DNA of 8,103 bases from positions 1-8,103 of the forward strand of contig JAJRTD010000209.1 of NCBI GenBank assembly GCA_024278435.1. Reading direction: 5' to 3'. Under the pieces are notes generated by a model. It worked only from the letters and a program-made list of their open reading frames with translations, was not told the origin of the DNA and made no database searches. Shown here in pieces: positions 6,278-8,103 of the stretch; positions within the stretch are counted from its first letter, which is position 1; each line of letters opens with the position of its first letter. The translations under genes and the position numbers were made by a program. The DNA is from Gammaproteobacteria bacterium. Lineage in GTDB: Bacteria > Pseudomonadota > Gammaproteobacteria > SZUA-229.

Positions 6278-6294
6278 AACCGAATACCAGAACC

Positions 6295-6786
6295 ATGCCC
6301 GTACTTCTCTGCCAGCAGATCAAACTCAAACATTTACAGGACCTGCTCTCGCCCTACGGTCTGGGTATTGAGATGGTAGCCGACAACAGCGACATTCCCG
6401 GCAGTTTCTGGCAGCCACCGGAAGCCGGTTTGATTGGCGATACACTTTATATCCGCAACGACACCCCGGTGCATTCCGCCCTGCACGAAGCCTGCCATTA
6501 CATCTGCATGACGCAGGACCGCCGGGCAACCCTGCATACCGATGCCGGTGGCAAGGCCGCCATCGAGGAAGACAGCACCTGCTACCTGCAAATACTGCTG
6601 GCCGACCATCTGGCCGAAATGGGACATGAACGCATGTTCAGCGATATGGATGAATGGGGTTATTCCTTTCGCCTGGGATCGGCCCGGGCGTGGTTTGAGG
6701 AAGATGCGGAAGATGCATTTAAATGGTTAGTGAGCAATGGATTGATAGACTCAAAAAGCAAACCATCCTGGAAAGTCAGGCAATAA
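6295..6786 (+). CDS. Conserved hypothetical protein with HExxH motif (putative metallopeptidase fold)
   Basis: This 163-residue protein has no function I can name, though I recall similar uncharacterised proteins in other Proteobacteria. Visible segments are DIPGSFWQPPEAGLIG (33-48), SALHEACHYICM (61-72) with the zinc-type HExxH at 64-68, IEEDSTCYLQILLADHL (90-106) offering Glu91 or Glu92 as a possible third ligand, and WGYSFRLGSARAWFEEDAED (121-140). There is no signal peptide or membrane segment, so it is probably cytoplasmic. The open frame extends upstream to 6172, but that extension is translated repeat; the ATG at 6295 is the first outside it. No Shine-Dalgarno is seen. A role as a protease is inference from the motif alone. 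Confidence 0.8.
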   Translation: MPVLLCQQIKLKHLQDLLSPYGLGIEMVADNSDIPGSFWQPPEAGLIGDTLYIRNDTPVHSALHEACHYICMTQDRRATLHTDAGGKAAIEEDSTCYLQILLADHLAEMGHERMFSDMDEWGYSFRLGSARAWFEEDAEDAFKWLVSNGLIDSKSKPSWKVRQ

Positions 6787-6826
6787 TATCAAGGAACCTC
6801 TGAACAACACCTGTTCTGTTACAACT

Positions 6827-6924
6827 GTCATCCTGAACGTTTTTTGTGAAGGATCTTTTTATCCGGCCGCAGACCACCTCGCCCGCAAGATCCTTCCACT
6901 CCGCTGCGCTCCGGTCAGGATGAC
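6827..6924. repeat. Dispersed GTCAT...ATGAC inverted-repeat element, copy C
   Basis: GTCATCCTGA (6827-6836) pairs with TCAGGATGAC (6915-6924). Nested inside, GAAGGATCTT (6848-6857) pairs perfectly with AAGATCCTTC (6887-6896). Outside the core, weaker pairing of CTGTTC (6811-6816) with GAACAG (6933-6938) may extend the element to about 6804-6944. The right arm has the same orientation as copies A and B. It lies between the convergent HExxH gene and the porin gene. Non-coding. Confidence 0.75.
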
Positions 6925-6959
6925 AAAAACCGGAACAGCTGCCATCTACATCCTGTACA

Positions 6960-6984
6960 TAAAAAAGCCCTCCGGGGAGGGCTT
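6960..6984 (-). terminator. Rho-independent terminator of the FadL-family gene
   Basis: AAGCCCTC (6965-6972) pairs with GAGGGCTT (6977-6984) around a CGGG loop. On the minus strand the stem is followed by a run of T (complement of 6961-6966). It starts about 24 bases after the porin stop codon. The stem, the loop and the U tract make this a classical intrinsic terminator. The other strand has only a short TAACTTTT tail, so action on the + strand is less likely. Confidence 0.9.
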
Positions 6985-7007
6985 AACTTTTATCATTTGT
7001 ATTATTA

Positions 7008-8103
7008 TTAGAAATAGAAATTCGCCTGCGCACTCAGGATATCAACTGAAGATTTGTATGTACCTTTAAGTGTCGCATTGGAAGATGATGCGCCGCCGTT
7101 ATTATTGGTGGTTGTATCACTGATAAACAGGTGAGAATAGCCGACATCAAATGACCAGCTGCTTGATGGCGCATAACCGACACCAAGGCTCAACCATTTA
7201 CGGTCATTACCCGGAATCCTTGCCGATGTGGTTTCCGGCGAACGAATAGGTGTTTCGTCATATGCCAGGCCGCCACGGTATACAAGCTTCTCATCGTGAT
7301 GATAATTAACACCTACTGAATAACGGTTGGTGTTCTGGTAAGCCAGATCAAGAACCGGTTCCTGGCCGGGTATACCGCCGTCCTGCCTGATAGTAATCGT
7401 GCTTAAACTACTCCAGCCGGTCCATGTCCAGTCAATCAGCGCTGTCCATTTTGCATTAACATCGGCAACATAACTGAGGGAGAAAGTTTCGGGCAGATCA
7501 GCCGTCGCATCAAGACTGGTATTCTGTAATACATTAAAACCTGAGCCCTGTGTAATACCGTCAGCAAATGGCTGCAACCGTGGGTCGAGGTTATAGGTCG
7601 CATTACCGGAAACATCGTGTTTAATTGCCGAGCGGTAGGAAATACCGATACGGCTTTTATCATCGACATCAATCAGGATACCGGCATTCCAGCCATAACC
7701 AATGGAATCACCGTCCAGTTTCACATTACTGTCCTGGCTGGCTATACCTAATCCTGTCAGCCCGTTATTCACACAATCCGCACCGCTAAAAGCACCGCCG
7801 GAATTTCCTGCCATATTGATACAGGCGCCATACGAGTCAATATTATTGGTCAACTCCAGTTTCATATACTGGATGCTGACACCAAAACCTACAGCTACAG
7901 TATCTGTGGCTTTCCATGCAATGGAAGGATTGATGTTTACGCTGGCAATTTCACTTCGCAGGGCATGATAACGGCCGACCCAGCCATCATCGTATTCGGT
8001 TGACAGGCCAAACGGTGTATTCACACCAACACCCACATAGATTTCATTCGGCAACTCTGCGGTGTAGTAGAAATTAGGAATGAATGCAGGATCACCTGTA
8101 TTG
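7008..8103 (-). CDS. FadL/OmpP1-family outer-membrane hydrophobic-compound channel (5' end outside window)
   Basis: The C-terminal 364 residues of an outer-membrane beta-barrel of the OMPP1/FadL/TodX family, which moves long-chain fatty acids or other hydrophobic molecules across the outer membrane. The frame stays open to the right edge (NFYYTAELPNEIYVGVGVNT just inside it), so the signal peptide and plug domain, roughly the first 100 residues, are missing. Family features are VNTPFGLSTEY, GDSIGYGWNAGILID, the ADLPETFSLSY strand, IPGNDRKWLSLGVGY, alternating aromatic/hydrophobic strands and a C-terminal Phe (ANFYF) suited to BAM recognition. Two cysteines 16 residues apart (CINMAG... to ...ADC) lie in a Gly/Asn-rich probable surface loop and may form a disulfide. 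A terminator follows the stop. The substrate cannot be told. Confidence 0.92.
   Translation of the reverse strand, partial: NTGDPAFIPNFYYTAELPNEIYVGVGVNTPFGLSTEYDDGWVGRYHALRSEIASVNINPSIAWKATDTVAVGFGVSIQYMKLELTNNIDSYGACINMAGNSGGAFSGADCVNNGLTGLGIASQDSNVKLDGDSIGYGWNAGILIDVDDKSRIGISYRSAIKHDVSGNATYNLDPRLQPFADGITQGSGFNVLQNTSLDATADLPETFSLSYVADVNAKWTALIDWTWTGWSSLSTITIRQDGGIPGQEPVLDLAYQNTNRYSVGVNYHHDEKLVYRGGLAYDETPIRSPETTSARIPGNDRKWLSLGVGYAPSSSWSFDVGYSHLFISDTTTNNNGGASSSNATLKGTYKSSVDILSAQANFYF

Noticed and set aside
8052..8054. TTG as the start of the porin gene
   Set aside because: The frame stays open upstream to the window edge with FadL-like sequence, so this is an internal codon of a gene cut by the window.

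Overview
This is an ordinary-looking chromosomal stretch from a gammaproteobacterium of moderate GC content. The protein set (MoaD/MoaE, a DegQ-type protease, an FkpA/Mip-type lipoprotein isomerase, YicC divergent from RNase PH, RdgB, a FadL-family porin) and the strong resemblance of YicC, RNase PH and RdgB to their E. coli counterparts support this. Order and genus cannot be fixed from the sequence.

Layout. Positions 1-416 hold no gene I can support. The stretch carries degenerate CTGC/CTTGC-rich repeats and then a chain of short hairpins. moaD and moaE (417-1097, +) encode the two subunits of molybdopterin synthase and sit almost end to end. A dispersed inverted-repeat element (1118-1207) separates them from the convergent degQ (1250-2620, -). 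A divergent intergenic region of about 190 bp follows, then an FKBP-type isomerase lipoprotein gene (2814-3539, +). The gap between it and convergent yicC (3733-4599, -) is filled almost exactly by a 182-bp element with perfect 30-bp terminal inverted repeats. yicC is divergent from rph (4698-5414, +), which is followed by rdgB (5485-6096, +), a composite repeat element (6114-6277), and a small conserved HExxH protein of unknown function (6295-6786, +). A third dispersed repeat copy (6827-6924) and a clear Rho-independent terminator come next. The last gene is a FadL-like outer-membrane protein gene (7008-8103, -) whose 5' end lies outside the window.

How the genes work together. There are three recognisable themes. 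One is molybdenum cofactor synthesis (moaDE). The second is envelope protein quality control: a periplasmic DegQ protease/chaperone and a lipoprotein prolyl isomerase, transcribed divergently. The third is RNA and nucleotide housekeeping: YicC endoribonuclease, RNase PH, and RdgB, which removes ITP/XTP. No defence system, prophage, integron, insertion-sequence transposase or CRISPR array is visible.

The least ordinary material is non-coding. Nearly every intergenic gap carries a structured repeat. There are three same-oriented copies of a GTCAT...ATGAC inverted-repeat element. Two gaps share a separate motif made of three 10-bp units (3701-3732 and 6246-6277). A hairpin chain lies upstream of moaD. 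The most interesting protein is the uncharacterised putative metal-binding HExxH protein, whose start abuts one of these repeats.
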